From positions 310,001-374,000 of the forward strand of contig NZ_JAENIK010000013.1 of NCBI RefSeq assembly GCF_016595465.1: DNA of 64,000 bases, written 5' to 3'. The stretch is from Luteolibacter yonseiensis. Its GTDB lineage: Bacteria > Verrucomicrobiota > Verrucomicrobiia > Verrucomicrobiales > Akkermansiaceae. The notes under the pieces are model-generated. The model had not been told where the DNA came from, did no database searches, and saw only the letters and a list, made by a program, of their open reading frames with translations. Position numbers and translations under genes: made by a program. Position 1 is the stretch's first letter. Every line of letters starts with the position of its first letter. Positions 27,921-34,891 of the stretch are shown here, piece by piece.

Positions 27921-29456
27921 TCAGTTGGACTGTGCGATGCGACGAGCATTGCGCGGTGGTTTGCTTGTCTTGCCTTTCGCGGCTGCTCCATTCGAACTGG
28001 CGTTTCTGGCCCTGCCTTCCGCCCATTGGCGCAATGCGGTGATCTGGCTGTCCATCAGCCTAGCCAACGGGATCGTGCGGGTGACGGCCTCGACGACGTG
28101 TTTGTCCTTCGGTTCGTCGCCCTCGGCGTAGGCCTCGAACATGGCATCGACGAACGCCGCCTCGATTTCCGCGCCGGTGAACTGATCACACACGCGCACG
28201 AGTCGGGGGATGTCGTAGGTGGCCGGATTCCGCCTATGGCGGCAGATGACGATTTCCCAAATTCGGGCACGCTCTTCTGGACTGGGGAGATCCACGAAGA
28301 ACAGCTCGTCGAATCTTCCCTTCCGGAGGAACTCCGGCGGGAGTTTCGATACGTCGTTCGCTGTGGCCACCACGAAGACCGGCTTTTCCTTTTCTTGCAT
28401 CCAAGAGAGGAAACTGCCGAATACCCTGGACGAGGTGCCTCCGTCAGACGTGCCCCCGGACTGGCTGCCGACGAAGCCTTTTTCGATTTCGTCGATCCAC
28501 AGGACGCACGGGGCGATCGCTTCTGCGGTCTGGATGACGGAGCGGAGGTTGGCTTCCGACTGGCCGATGATGCCGCCGAAGACGCGTCCCATGTCGAGCC
28601 GTAGCAACGGCAGGCCGAACGTGGAGGAAACCGCCTTCGCCGTGAGGGATTTGCCGGTGCCGGGAATCCCGACGATGAGCAGCCCTTTAGGTGCCGGGAG
28701 GCCATAATGCCTGGCCGCAGTGCCGAACGCTCCGGCACGGCGGTTGAGCCATTCCTTCAGCGGATCATATCCGCCGATGTCTTCGAGCGACGGTGCGGAC
28801 GAAATCACCTCGACCAGACCACCGCGTTTCAACGTGCGGGCTTTTTCCCGCGAAACGACATCCGCCCGGAGTCCTCCGGTCTCCACGATGGAAAGCGCAA
28901 AGGCGTTCTCCGCCTCGACCGTGGTAAGACCGAGAGCGGCGTTGAGCAGGGATTCCCGGAGATCGCCCGAAGGTGTTTCCAACTTGGCCGAACTGGCGAT
29001 TCCATCGAGGACGACCGCCAGTTCGTCCGCTCCCGGCAGGGGGAAATCGATGCGTGTGATCTCATGCTCCACCTCGGCGGGGAGCTTCGGCCGGCAGCCG
29101 AGCAGGATGAGGCAGTGGCCGTTGGTCTTGGCGAGCCGCAGCAGGTCGCGCAGGCGGCGGACCAGAATGGGATCACCGTGGTCGAGGTGGAGCTGGAGGT
29201 CCCGCATCACGACGACGTGGCGCGGTTCCTCGCGGGCTAACTTGCGTTCCATCAGTTGCAGGGCTTCCAGAGGATCCGCGCAGGGCTGCGAACGTCGTTC
29301 GTGGGTGTCGACCAGGCCCTCGGACGAGGACCAGGCGCTGAGGTGGCGGCTGGCGGAACCGCAGGCGGCGGCGATCTCCGCCTCCGCCCGGGCTTCTTCT
29401 GCCGTGATGATGGCGAGTCCGGGATGTCCCGCCCGTAGATAGGTGATGAGTTGCAT
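27921..29456 (-). CDS. Ycf46-like AAA+ ATPase
   Basis: This 511-residue AAA+ ATPase has Walker A GIPGTGKS at residues 263-270, Walker B CVLWIDEIEKGF (about 317-328), arginine-finger region LRKGRFDELFFVDLP and a C-terminal lid. The first 210 residues form a second, degenerate P-loop-like domain (VVVMRDLQLHLDH, CLILLGCRPKLP), as in the plastid/cyanobacterial Ycf46 family. A basic tail follows the lid. The start MQLITYLRAG at 29456 follows the cassette's A/C-rich leader; the ORF is open further upstream to 29564 but that part reads through a hairpin. It is encoded downstream of DUF1257 (Ycf35-like) and DUF2997 genes, a grouping that suggests one complex. The substrate is unknown. Confidence 0.85.
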   Translation of the reverse strand: MQLITYLRAGHPGLAIITAEEARAEAEIAAACGSASRHLSAWSSSEGLVDTHERRSQPCADPLEALQLMERKLAREEPRHVVVMRDLQLHLDHGDPILVRRLRDLLRLAKTNGHCLILLGCRPKLPAEVEHEITRIDFPLPGADELAVVLDGIASSAKLETPSGDLRESLLNAALGLTTVEAENAFALSIVETGGLRADVVSREKARTLKRGGLVEVISSAPSLEDIGGYDPLKEWLNRRAGAFGTAARHYGLPAPKGLLIVGIPGTGKSLTAKAVSSTFGLPLLRLDMGRVFGGIIGQSEANLRSVIQTAEAIAPCVLWIDEIEKGFVGSQSGGTSDGGTSSRVFGSFLSWMQEKEKPVFVVATANDVSKLPPEFLRKGRFDELFFVDLPSPEERARIWEIVICRHRRNPATYDIPRLVRVCDQFTGAEIEAAFVDAMFEAYAEGDEPKDKHVVEAVTRTIPLARLMDSQITALRQWAEGRARNASSNGAAAKGKTSKPPRNARRIAQSN

Positions 29457-29486
29457 GGAGTTGATTGATGTTGTGGAAATGAAAAT

Positions 29487-29518
29487 GCCGCCCTGTCCCC
29501 ATTTGGGGACAAGACGGC
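29487..29518 (-). other. GC-rich hairpin before the Ycf46-like gene
   Basis: The inner arms TGTCCCCA / TGGGGACA enclose a 2-base loop, and the outer GCCG / CGGC pairs flank a small internal bulge. On the minus strand it precedes a T-rich tract and the A/C-rich leader of the ATG at 29456, as in the other long gaps of this cassette. Confidence 0.6.
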
Positions 29519-29539
29519 TTGGGGTGGGTTTCTTCGGTT

Positions 29540-29767
29540 TCAGGAGAGGTTTTCCCTCTCCCACCGCAGGCAGGCTTCGCGCGACGGGTCGGAATGGAGA
29601 AGGCGGTCGTCACCGGCCGCCCTCACCTCCCATTGCTGGGTGCCGTCATTGAAGCGGATGTCGGTCGCCCGGCTGACTTCAAGTTTCCCGAGTGTCCGCA
29701 GATCGATGGCCTCCGTGTAGAGACAACCGACCCGGCCATCGGGGTGGAAACGCAGAAGGGAGGTCAC
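29540..29767 (-). CDS. Small conserved protein of the Ycf46/Ycf35 cassette
   Basis: This 75-residue protein has predicted beta-strands: LLRFHPDGRVGCLYTEAIDL, then RTLGKLEVSRATDIRFN and TQQWEV, and a C-terminal SREACLRWERENL. I associate this type with DUF1257/DUF2997 neighbourhoods in Planctomycetes and relatives, without a family name. GTG 29767 was chosen as the start because it overlaps the DUF2997 stop codon by 4 bp (GTGA). An in-frame ATG at 29848 would overlap DUF2997 by 85 bp. It is probably translated by coupling. Confidence 0.65.
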   Translation of the reverse strand: MTSLLRFHPDGRVGCLYTEAIDLRTLGKLEVSRATDIRFNDGTQQWEVRAAGDDRLLHSDPSREACLRWERENLS

Positions 29768-29976
29768 GACTCCCCCCCTCCATCTCCAACCTTCTGCTGG
29801 TTTTGCTGGGATACCGATTGGCTCCAGTAGTCCGACTTGCGGCGGCATGACACCTTCGTGCCGAGCGCCTCCTCGATCGCCTTGGTCGCGGCCTCGCAGC
29901 CGCTGCCTTTGAACCCGTAGGCCTCGATCAGGACATCGCCGGTCGGCGATACCCTGACGCGGATCTGGCGGCTCAC
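29764..29976 (-). CDS. DUF2997 family small protein
   Basis: This 70-residue protein reads RQIRVRVSPTGDVLIEAYGF then KGSGCEAATKAIEEALGTKV. It matches the pattern of DUF2997, which occurs next to DUF1257. The first strand-turn-strand is followed by a short helix and a polar tail rich in Gln and Gly. The start is GTG 29976, which overlaps the DUF1257 stop by 4 bp and has a strong GGAAGGAGG ribosome site inside the end of DUF1257. It is one of the few Shine-Dalgarno-led genes here. Its role is unknown; it is probably a partner of the DUF1257 protein. Confidence 0.78.
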   Translation of the reverse strand: MSRQIRVRVSPTGDVLIEAYGFKGSGCEAATKAIEEALGTKVSCRRKSDYWSQSVSQQNQQKVGDGGGES

Positions 29977-30362
29977 AGCGAACCTCCTTCCAACGTCAGC
30001 AGGATAGAGCCATCGGCTTCAATCCTGCGCGTGGTGCGGAGTCCGCGCTGGGTGGCGGCGCGGATGGTGCGGTGGACACCGTAGGATTGCAGGAGCCGGC
30101 CATAACCGGCTCCCACCTCTTTGGCTACCCAGCCATCCCACCAGTCGGTGGTGAGCCCGTAGCTGCCGTCGTCTTCCGCGGAGGGTTCCACGGAAATATC
30201 ATACGGGCCTTTCAGCTTGATGACATACGGGGCGGCGCGGCTGATACCGGCATAGCCCCGGCAGTAGGAGTCGGGAACAAGGCGGAGGTCGAGTTCGACA
30301 CAGGCGTCGACCAACGACGGGATGTCGCGGATCTGGGTCTTGATGGTGGTGAAGTGGCTCAT
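29973..30362 (-). CDS. DUF1257 (Ycf35-like) protein
   Basis: This 129-residue protein opens with MSHFTTIKTQIRDIPSLVDA, typical of DUF1257. YVIKLKGPYDISVEPS, YGLTTDWWDGWVAKEVG and RLLQSYGVHRTIRAATQRGL follow. DUF1257 includes the plastid/cyanobacterial Ycf35 protein, whose biochemical role is not established. Co-occurrence here with a Ycf46-like ATPase (27921) and DUF2997 argues that the two plastid orphan families work together. The start at 30362 lies directly after an A/C-rich leader. The longer ORF (to 30584) would run through a 12-bp hairpin and is rejected. Confidence 0.85.
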   Translation of the reverse strand: MSHFTTIKTQIRDIPSLVDACVELDLRLVPDSYCRGYAGISRAAPYVIKLKGPYDISVEPSAEDDGSYGLTTDWWDGWVAKEVGAGYGRLLQSYGVHRTIRAATQRGLRTTRRIEADGSILLTLEGGSL

Positions 30363-30403
30363 GGTGTTGGTTTGTTCTGGTTTGTATTGAGGGGTTGATG
30401 CGC

Positions 30404-30434
30404 CAAGGGCGGCCCGTGTGATGGGCCGCCCTTG
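30404..30434 (-). other. GC-rich hairpin before the DUF1257 gene
   Basis: Perfect 12-bp arms (CAAGGGCGGCCC / GGGCCGCCCTTG) surround a 7-base loop. It lies 42 bp upstream of the DUF1257 start, before an A/C-rich leader. It is the strongest hairpin of the group by symmetry. The rest of the 252-bp gap (30363-30614) carries no gene. Confidence 0.7.
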
Positions 30435-30614
30435 TTGCGGTGGTTTCAGGTGGTGATCGGCTGGTCGGGTGGTGGTATCGGCTTTCGAGGTGGTGGGAGT
30501 GGTGGTTGGAAAAATCAGGCTGAGGTGAGGAATATGGCTTGTCGGGTGGGCTAAACGTTGTGGGAGAAAATGGCATCGGCACACCGGCGGAATGCCGACA
30601 TGCCGATGGGTTCA

Positions 30615-30836
30615 TCAGTCGCCGTGCAGGGACCAAGCGACGCCCAGTCCGCAGATGGCGAATCCGATGATGTGGACCTCAAGCATCGAGGCACCGTGTC
30701 CGGCGGCGAATCCCATGGCGAAAAACGCCACCAGACCGGCGGTAAAGCCGATGATTGGATTGCCCTTGATACAGGACACGATGAACGGCACGCCGATTAA
30801 GGTCGCGCAGATGACGAGGAATACGTTGTGGGTCAT
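30615..30836 (-). CDS. Small two-helix membrane protein
   Basis: This 73-residue protein has two or three hydrophobic segments (VFLVICATLIGVPFIVSCI, IGFTAGLVAFFAMGFAAGHG, VHIIGFAICGLGVAWSL). There is no signal-peptidase site. It is encoded between DUF3150 and DUF1257 genes, with an A/C-rich leader before ATG 30836. The function is unknown. Alternative starts upstream lie inside the DUF3150 gene and are unlikely. Confidence 0.65.
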   Translation of the reverse strand: MTHNVFLVICATLIGVPFIVSCIKGNPIIGFTAGLVAFFAMGFAAGHGASMLEVHIIGFAICGLGVAWSLHGD

Positions 30837-30867
30837 GTGGTGTTGTTTTCTGTGTTGGGGTGATGGA

Positions 30868-31881
30868 TCAGCCGGTCGCGGCAAACCGGCGTGTCCCCTG
30901 CTGGCCGAAACGGGAGACGATGTCGTGGGCGTCGCCACGGGCCAGCCGTAGGGCGGCGTCCTGCAGGTCCGACAGGCCGGTCTTTAGATCGGCCATGGCG
31001 GTGCCGCTGTTGCGGTAGTCCTCCGCGCTGCGAGTGAGCAGTTCGCGGCGGAAACGTTCGAGCGTTGCCTCCAACTGCTGGTCTCCGGCGAAGTTGAGGG
31101 AGCGGAAGCTGTCGATGAACGATGCGAGGCGGTTGAGCGTGCGCTGATGGACGCCGTTTTCCGAACCGTTGATGGTGGCGAGAACGTCGGCGGCGAGCCG
31201 CGCGGTTTCCTCACGCAGGGTGGCGACTGATTCACGGATAAAGCTGTCGAGGTCGGACTGGAGCCGCCGTGATGCGTCGTCGGCGATGCGGCGGCGCTCC
31301 TCGGCGATTTCCAACTGCTCGACACCTTCGACCACCTCCAGGCGGATGCTGTCGGGGGCAGCTACCTGAAAGAGCCGGGTGTCAAAGGCGAAGCGGCGGG
31401 TGATGCTGCCGGCGGGTGGAAACGATTGCTCGATTGTCGTGATCAGCCGTTCCGCTCCGGGCCCGAGCTGCTCGGCCGCCTTCCGCCATTCCAGCAGGGC
31501 GTTTTCCCGCATCGGTCCGTAGCCCGCAACGAAATCGAGCGTCTCCGATTGGAACTCCTCCCGGAGATGCGCGAGCTTCTCCACAACGTCGGCGAGGCGC
31601 GGGTTGGGAACGAAGCGGGCGATGCCTCCGAGGAATGGAAAGCTCGCCGCCTCAACCAGGGCATGGGCCCGACTTTCGATCAGGGCGAACTTTGACAAGG
31701 CCTCGCGCGGGATGAGTCGCTTGTGACCGAGCTGGATGAGACGGTCCGACACCTGTGCGGGATCAAGACCGAGGTCTTCGGCGGCGAGTTTCTTGCAGCC
31801 GCGCCAGTAGCGCACGCTCGTCGCGACTAGAACCCCTCGACGGCAAACGGCGTCGAGGAGTGGTTGGTTGTTGGGATTCAT
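30868..31881 (-). CDS. DUF3150-like protein
   Basis: This 337-residue soluble, largely helical protein begins MNPNNQPLLDAVCRRGVLVA. The pattern CKKLAAEDLGLDPAQVSDRL, GHKRLIPREALSKFALIESR and FVPNPRLADVVEKL is what I associate with DUF3150, found in phage-like and accessory gene clusters. A long coiled region (about 190-300: EIAEERRRIADDASRRL, LREETARLAADVLATING) suggests oligomerisation. The A/C-rich leader and a 13-bp hairpin lie just upstream. The function is unknown. It is sandwiched between two tiny membrane-protein genes. Confidence 0.72.
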   Translation of the reverse strand: MNPNNQPLLDAVCRRGVLVATSVRYWRGCKKLAAEDLGLDPAQVSDRLIQLGHKRLIPREALSKFALIESRAHALVEAASFPFLGGIARFVPNPRLADVVEKLAHLREEFQSETLDFVAGYGPMRENALLEWRKAAEQLGPGAERLITTIEQSFPPAGSITRRFAFDTRLFQVAAPDSIRLEVVEGVEQLEIAEERRRIADDASRRLQSDLDSFIRESVATLREETARLAADVLATINGSENGVHQRTLNRLASFIDSFRSLNFAGDQQLEATLERFRRELLTRSAEDYRNSGTAMADLKTGLSDLQDAALRLARGDAHDIVSRFGQQGTRRFAATG

Positions 31882-31923
31882 GGTGATGTGGGGTTGGTGG
31901 TTTGGTTTCGATGGAAAAGGAAA

Positions 31924-31953
31924 CGCCCGCCCGGTCGAGGGACCGGGCGGGCG
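31924..31953 (-). other. GC-rich hairpin before the DUF3150-like gene
   Basis: Perfect 13-bp arms (CGCCCGCCCGGTC / GACCGGGCGGGCG) close a GAGG tetraloop. On the minus strand it is followed by TTTCCTTTTCC and the A/C-rich leader of the ATG at 31881. It could act as a terminator for the small membrane-protein gene as well as a leader structure. Confidence 0.75.
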
Positions 31954-31978
31954 TGAATGGATGGCAGCAGATCCGTCG

Positions 31979-32128
31979 TCAGTGACGGCGGACCTGGAGC
32001 CATGCGACGGCCGCCACCCCGAGCAGGATCACTGCCCATGACTGGGCTGCGACCAGTTCGAGCAGCAGACCGGCGGTGCCGAGCACCAGGATCACCTCAG
32101 CGGCGATGCGGATGGTTTTCGTACTCAT
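31979..32128 (-). CDS. Very small membrane protein
   Basis: This 49-residue protein, MSTKTIRIAAEVILVLGTAG onward, has two hydrophobic helices separated by LELVAAQSW and a basic QVRRH tail. Its start overlaps the end of the lipoprotein gene by 32 bp in another frame. The function is unknown; it may be an accessory membrane subunit of the cassette. Confidence 0.5.
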   Translation of the reverse strand: MSTKTIRIAAEVILVLGTAGLLLELVAAQSWAVILLGVAAVAWLQVRRH

Positions 32129-32453
32129 CGTCGAGGTCGTCGTAGGGGTGGTCGATGACACGCCGCCTGACCGGATGGTCACCCGCAGGGAGACGGGCAG
32201 ATGTCGTTTTGCCGGGTTTGTCGGCGTAGCCTCCAAGCAGCAGGATGAGCGAGCCCCCCGCCAACAGACTGAGGGTGCCGATACGAAGGGTGCGCCATCG
32301 TGCTTCGGCGGTTTTCATCTCCGTTCGGATGGCCTCCACCCGACGGGCGACCTCCTGTTGGACTCGGGCCTCCTCGCGGCTGGTCTGTTCTTCCTCACAG
32401 GCAGTCAATGACAGCGTGAAAGCCAGCAGCAGGATGCGGATGATGGTCCTCAT
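32097..32453 (-). CDS. Small lipoprotein with C-terminal membrane helix
   Basis: This 118-residue protein has a lipoprotein signal: MRTIIRILLLAFTLSLTAC, with Cys19 as the lipidation site. A charged helix follows (SREEARVQQEVARRVEAIRT), then a hydrophobic segment (TLRIGTLSLLAGGSLILLLG) and a polar, His/Asp-rich tail. A strong AAAGGAGG ribosome site precedes ATG 32453, which overlaps the stop of the Cas4-like gene by 4 bp. The topology resembles small lysis or envelope lipoproteins, but no function can be assigned. Confidence 0.65.
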   Translation of the reverse strand: MRTIIRILLLAFTLSLTACEEEQTSREEARVQQEVARRVEAIRTEMKTAEARWRTLRIGTLSLLAGGSLILLLGGYADKPGKTTSARLPAGDHPVRRRVIDHPYDDLDDEYENHPHRR

Positions 32454-33301
32454 GCCGCCCTCCTTTCCGGAATGACCGACACCGGTGACCACGCCGCACA
32501 TTCGTTGCGGAACGGACACCAGGCGCATGACATGCCGATCTGTGGGTGGAAGCGTCCCTCCGCGATGCCGATGACCGCCGTTTCCAAAAGGGCGATCACC
32601 CTTCGCTTGCGGTGCTTGTCGGCCGGTGGCGATTTGATCCGGATGACCTGTGCCGACTTCGTCTTCACCAGGAATACCAGATCGAGCGACGGAGGTGTTT
32701 CGCCGGTCGCCACCTCCAGCAGCAGCTGGTAGCTGACGAGCTGGATCTCATGTTCGAACGCCGCCGCAGCCTTGTCGGGCTTGGCGGAGGCGGATTTGAA
32801 ATCCACCGGCACGAAGTCGTCCTCGACCAGATCCAGCGCCCCGGTGAGGGGAACCGACAGGCCGGGGATTTCTTCCTTGAGCACCACCTCGACGGCTCGC
32901 GGCATGCCTTGGAGGGATTCCGGGCTGTCGAGGTAGGCGGCGATGATCCGCAGACCGTCGAGACGGGTTTTCTCGCGATGGTCCTCATCGCGGAAGTTGA
33001 CCGGTCCCCCTGAGGTTTCGAGCGAGCTGAAAACCCGTTCGAATTCCGCCGCGACGGTTTGCGGCGAATCGTCGGTGCCACGCCAGCGTGCCAGGTGGAA
33101 GGCCTGGAGCGCGGCGTGCACCGCCTTGCCGAGGTGGAGCGACACCGGTGTTTTCTTGCGGAGGCACACCACCCGCTCGAAGTAAAACCGGAGTCCGCAG
33201 GACAGGTAGCTCTTCGCGGCTGTCGGGCTGATGTGTTCCGGCAGGCGGAATCCGTCATCCGGATCCGCTGCGACGGCAGCTTCGGTAAGGACGGCGATCA
33301 T
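32450..33301 (-). CDS. Cas4/RecB-like PD-(D/E)XK nuclease with Fe-S cysteines
   Basis: This 283-residue PD-(D/E)XK exonuclease-like protein has the first cysteine in SYLSCGLRFYFERV and a C-terminal cluster, MSCAWCPFRNECAAW. The pattern matches the 4Fe-4S-binding cysteines of Cas4, AddB and related nucleases. The core has HLGKAVHAALQAFHLARWRG, GALDLVEDD and VPVDFKSA (D-x-K motif). It is probably cytoplasmic and acts on DNA ends. It overlaps the neighbouring genes by 4 bp on each side. There is no CRISPR array or cas1/cas2 nearby, so it belongs to the Ycf46/Ycf35/DUF3150 cassette and not to a CRISPR system. Confidence 0.85.
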   Translation of the reverse strand: MIAVLTEAAVAADPDDGFRLPEHISPTAAKSYLSCGLRFYFERVVCLRKKTPVSLHLGKAVHAALQAFHLARWRGTDDSPQTVAAEFERVFSSLETSGGPVNFRDEDHREKTRLDGLRIIAAYLDSPESLQGMPRAVEVVLKEEIPGLSVPLTGALDLVEDDFVPVDFKSASAKPDKAAAAFEHEIQLVSYQLLLEVATGETPPSLDLVFLVKTKSAQVIRIKSPPADKHRKRRVIALLETAVIGIAEGRFHPQIGMSCAWCPFRNECAAWSPVSVIPERRAA

Positions 33302-33810
33302 GCCGCCTCCTTCCGTTGGCTGTTGCGACGGTAGGCGGTGCCGCCACGCCGGGCATTTCCGCCATCGTGGCGGTTTTGCCCGCCGTGGGTTTCGAGCAGC
33401 TCGTCTATGAGCCCGGAAGCCTCGACCTTGTTCAGCAGGCGGACGCCCTTCCCGAAGCGTTGGTTGGCCAGCGCTTCGATCCGGTTCTTGTCCAGCTTGT
33501 GTTCGTCGATGATCGAGAGGATCAGCGAACGTTGTTTATCGGAGCATTTCCACGCGGCTTCGCGCGGAGTGCCCCGGGTGGTTGGGTTGAGAACCGGCTG
33601 TTCCATTCCGTAGTCGGCAGGTGGCACGAAACCGGTCCGGGTGATTTGCCCGTCCACATGAGACTGCAGCAGGTGGTAAAGACGTTCGGACTCCCCGGCC
33701 ACATCGTCGGTGGTCACCAGTTCGGTCTCCACGGAGACGGAGAACTGGTGCGACGAGTAACCGGGCAGTCCGAGACGCTTGGAGTAATTCGCAATGAGTT
33801 TGATTGCCAT
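33298..33810 (-). CDS. Conserved cassette protein with ssDNA-annealing-type C-terminal motif
   Basis: This 170-residue protein begins MAIKLIANYSKRLGLPGYSS. The N-terminal half (SSHQFSVSVETELV, RLYHLLQSHVDGQI) looks like an alpha/beta domain. The C-terminal part, KQRSLILSIIDEHKLDKNRI followed by RFGKGVRLLNKVEASGLIDE, is a small helical motif often found at the end of phage ssDNA-binding and Rad52/Sak-type proteins. A single-strand DNA-handling role beside a Cas4-like nuclease is therefore plausible but inferred. The start ATG 33810 has the cassette's A/C-rich leader. It overlaps the nuclease gene by 4 bp. Confidence 0.65.
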   Translation of the reverse strand: MAIKLIANYSKRLGLPGYSSHQFSVSVETELVTTDDVAGESERLYHLLQSHVDGQITRTGFVPPADYGMEQPVLNPTTRGTPREAAWKCSDKQRSLILSIIDEHKLDKNRIEALANQRFGKGVRLLNKVEASGLIDELLETHGGQNRHDGGNARRGGTAYRRNSQRKEAA

Positions 33811-33838
33811 TGGATGGTTGGTTTGGGGTTGAAACGAA

Positions 33839-33868
33839 AAGAGCCCGGACCTCACGGCCCGGGCTCTT
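33839..33868 (-). other. GC-rich hairpin before the ssDNA-handling-like gene
   Basis: Ten-base arms (AAGAGCCCGG / CCGGGCTCTT) enclose a 10-base loop. On the minus strand the stem is followed by TTCGTTTC and the A/C-rich leader of ATG 33810. It is the first of the five hairpins in transcription order. Confidence 0.65.
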
Positions 33869-33896
33869 CTGCGGTTGGTTGTGGAGAGAGATCGCC

Positions 33897-34100
33897 TCAG
33901 GCGGCCTCGGGGAACTGCATCACGATGGAATCGTTTCCGGGTGATCCGGACCTGACTTCGGGATTCCCGCCGGCGGCCAGTCCTTTGCGGAGCAGTTCAT
34001 CGGCGAGACGGGTCATCGGCATCCGGCGGCGTTTTGCCTCCTGATACAGCAGGCAGACAACGTCGTCGGACAGACGGGGTGAATACAGATTTCTGGGCAT
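33897..34100 (-). CDS. Small ribbon-helix-helix-like protein
   Basis: This 67-residue basic protein reads MPRNLYSPRLSDDVVCLLYQ then EAKRRRMPMTRLADELLRKG. One short strand followed by two helices is the ribbon-helix-helix pattern of small DNA-binding repressors. It is the first gene of the minus-strand cassette and may autoregulate it. An A/C-rich leader (CCAACCATCCACCAAC) precedes ATG 34100. The ORF extends to 34367 but the extra part overlaps the HNH gene and has poor composition. Confidence 0.6.
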   Translation of the reverse strand: MPRNLYSPRLSDDVVCLLYQEAKRRRMPMTRLADELLRKGLAAGGNPEVRSGSPGNDSIVMQFPEAA

Positions 34101-34254
34101 GTTGGTGGATGGTTGGAGTTTGGGATGGATTTCAGAAAGCCCTCGAAACGACGGTCCGCCGAAACCCAACGCAGTTTTCTGCGGTTCAGTTTCATTTAAC
34201 GCAGGATGGCCTGTGGTTTCACCTATTCCACCTCCCGCTTCGAGGGTATGGAAC

Positions 34255-34875
34255 TCATCGCAACAACTTCCCGGCACTCTCCACCGCTGCCAATCCATCC
34301 GCAGACAGCAGTCCCAGCCCATGCCACAGGCGGGCGAGTTCCACCTCGCTTCTTCCGACCTTCGCACCCTTGCTGGCGTTCAGGCTGGAAGGTATTGGCT
34401 CCAGATTATGGATGCAGTCATACAGTTCCGGGACGAGGGAGCGTGGAAGGATGTGATCGATATGCACCTTTTCACCCGCATGCTCTCCCCGGGTGATCGT
34501 CGGTGATCCGCCCTTCTTGAGCGTAACGACACCTTCCACGGTGAAGCATCCGAACTCGTGCAGGTTATTCCAAGAATGGCATAAGGCGACCCGATCGGCC
34601 AAAGCCTTGTTGGATCCTCCATATCCCGCCACCGCTTGGGCGGTGTCGATAACATCTAAGGGATCTCCGCCAGCGAGGCGGGCGATCTCCAACCATCCCA
34701 GGATCCTGTAAAGCCGACCATTTATCGGGCGCTCGCCCTTGAGTGTGGCGATCTTCACTGGATCGAGAAGTGGAGCGAGGATACTTACTGCTATGTCCTG
34801 CGACGTGCGTGGCGTGGCCGTAGCAACCAGTGACGATAGCAATATGAATGCTAGCCACTTACAGATTTTTTTCAT
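34255..34875 (-). CDS. Exported HNH nuclease-like protein
   Basis: This 206-residue protein has a signal peptide (MKKICKWLAFILLSSLVATA, cleavage near residue 20-24). Its C-terminal half carries an HNH pattern: KVHIDHILPRSLVPE (His-Asp-His), CIHNLEPIPSSLNASKGAK (the central Asn and the N-x2-K-G end). HNH domains usually cut DNA; here the signal peptide would send it to the periplasm or outside. It starts 16 bp after the stop of the trypsin-like protease gene on the same strand, so they form a two-gene unit. The catalytic histidine is present. Whether it is active or a structural HNH variant cannot be decided from sequence. Confidence 0.75.
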   Translation of the reverse strand: MKKICKWLAFILLSSLVATATPRTSQDIAVSILAPLLDPVKIATLKGERPINGRLYRILGWLEIARLAGGDPLDVIDTAQAVAGYGGSNKALADRVALCHSWNNLHEFGCFTVEGVVTLKKGGSPTITRGEHAGEKVHIDHILPRSLVPELYDCIHNLEPIPSSLNASKGAKVGRSEVELARLWHGLGLLSADGLAAVESAGKLLR

Positions 34876-34891
34876 AGCCAACTTCGTCCTG

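Noticed and set aside
28707..29442. Plus-strand ORFs opposite the Ycf46-like ATPase
   Set aside because: They are shadow frames rich in Arg/Ser or Gly/Asp, with no motif and full overlap with the ATPase.
32450..33301. Cas4-like nuclease as evidence of a CRISPR-Cas locus
   Set aside because: No repeats, cas1, cas2 or effector genes are present in the window, so this is a Cas4/RecB-like nuclease of another system.
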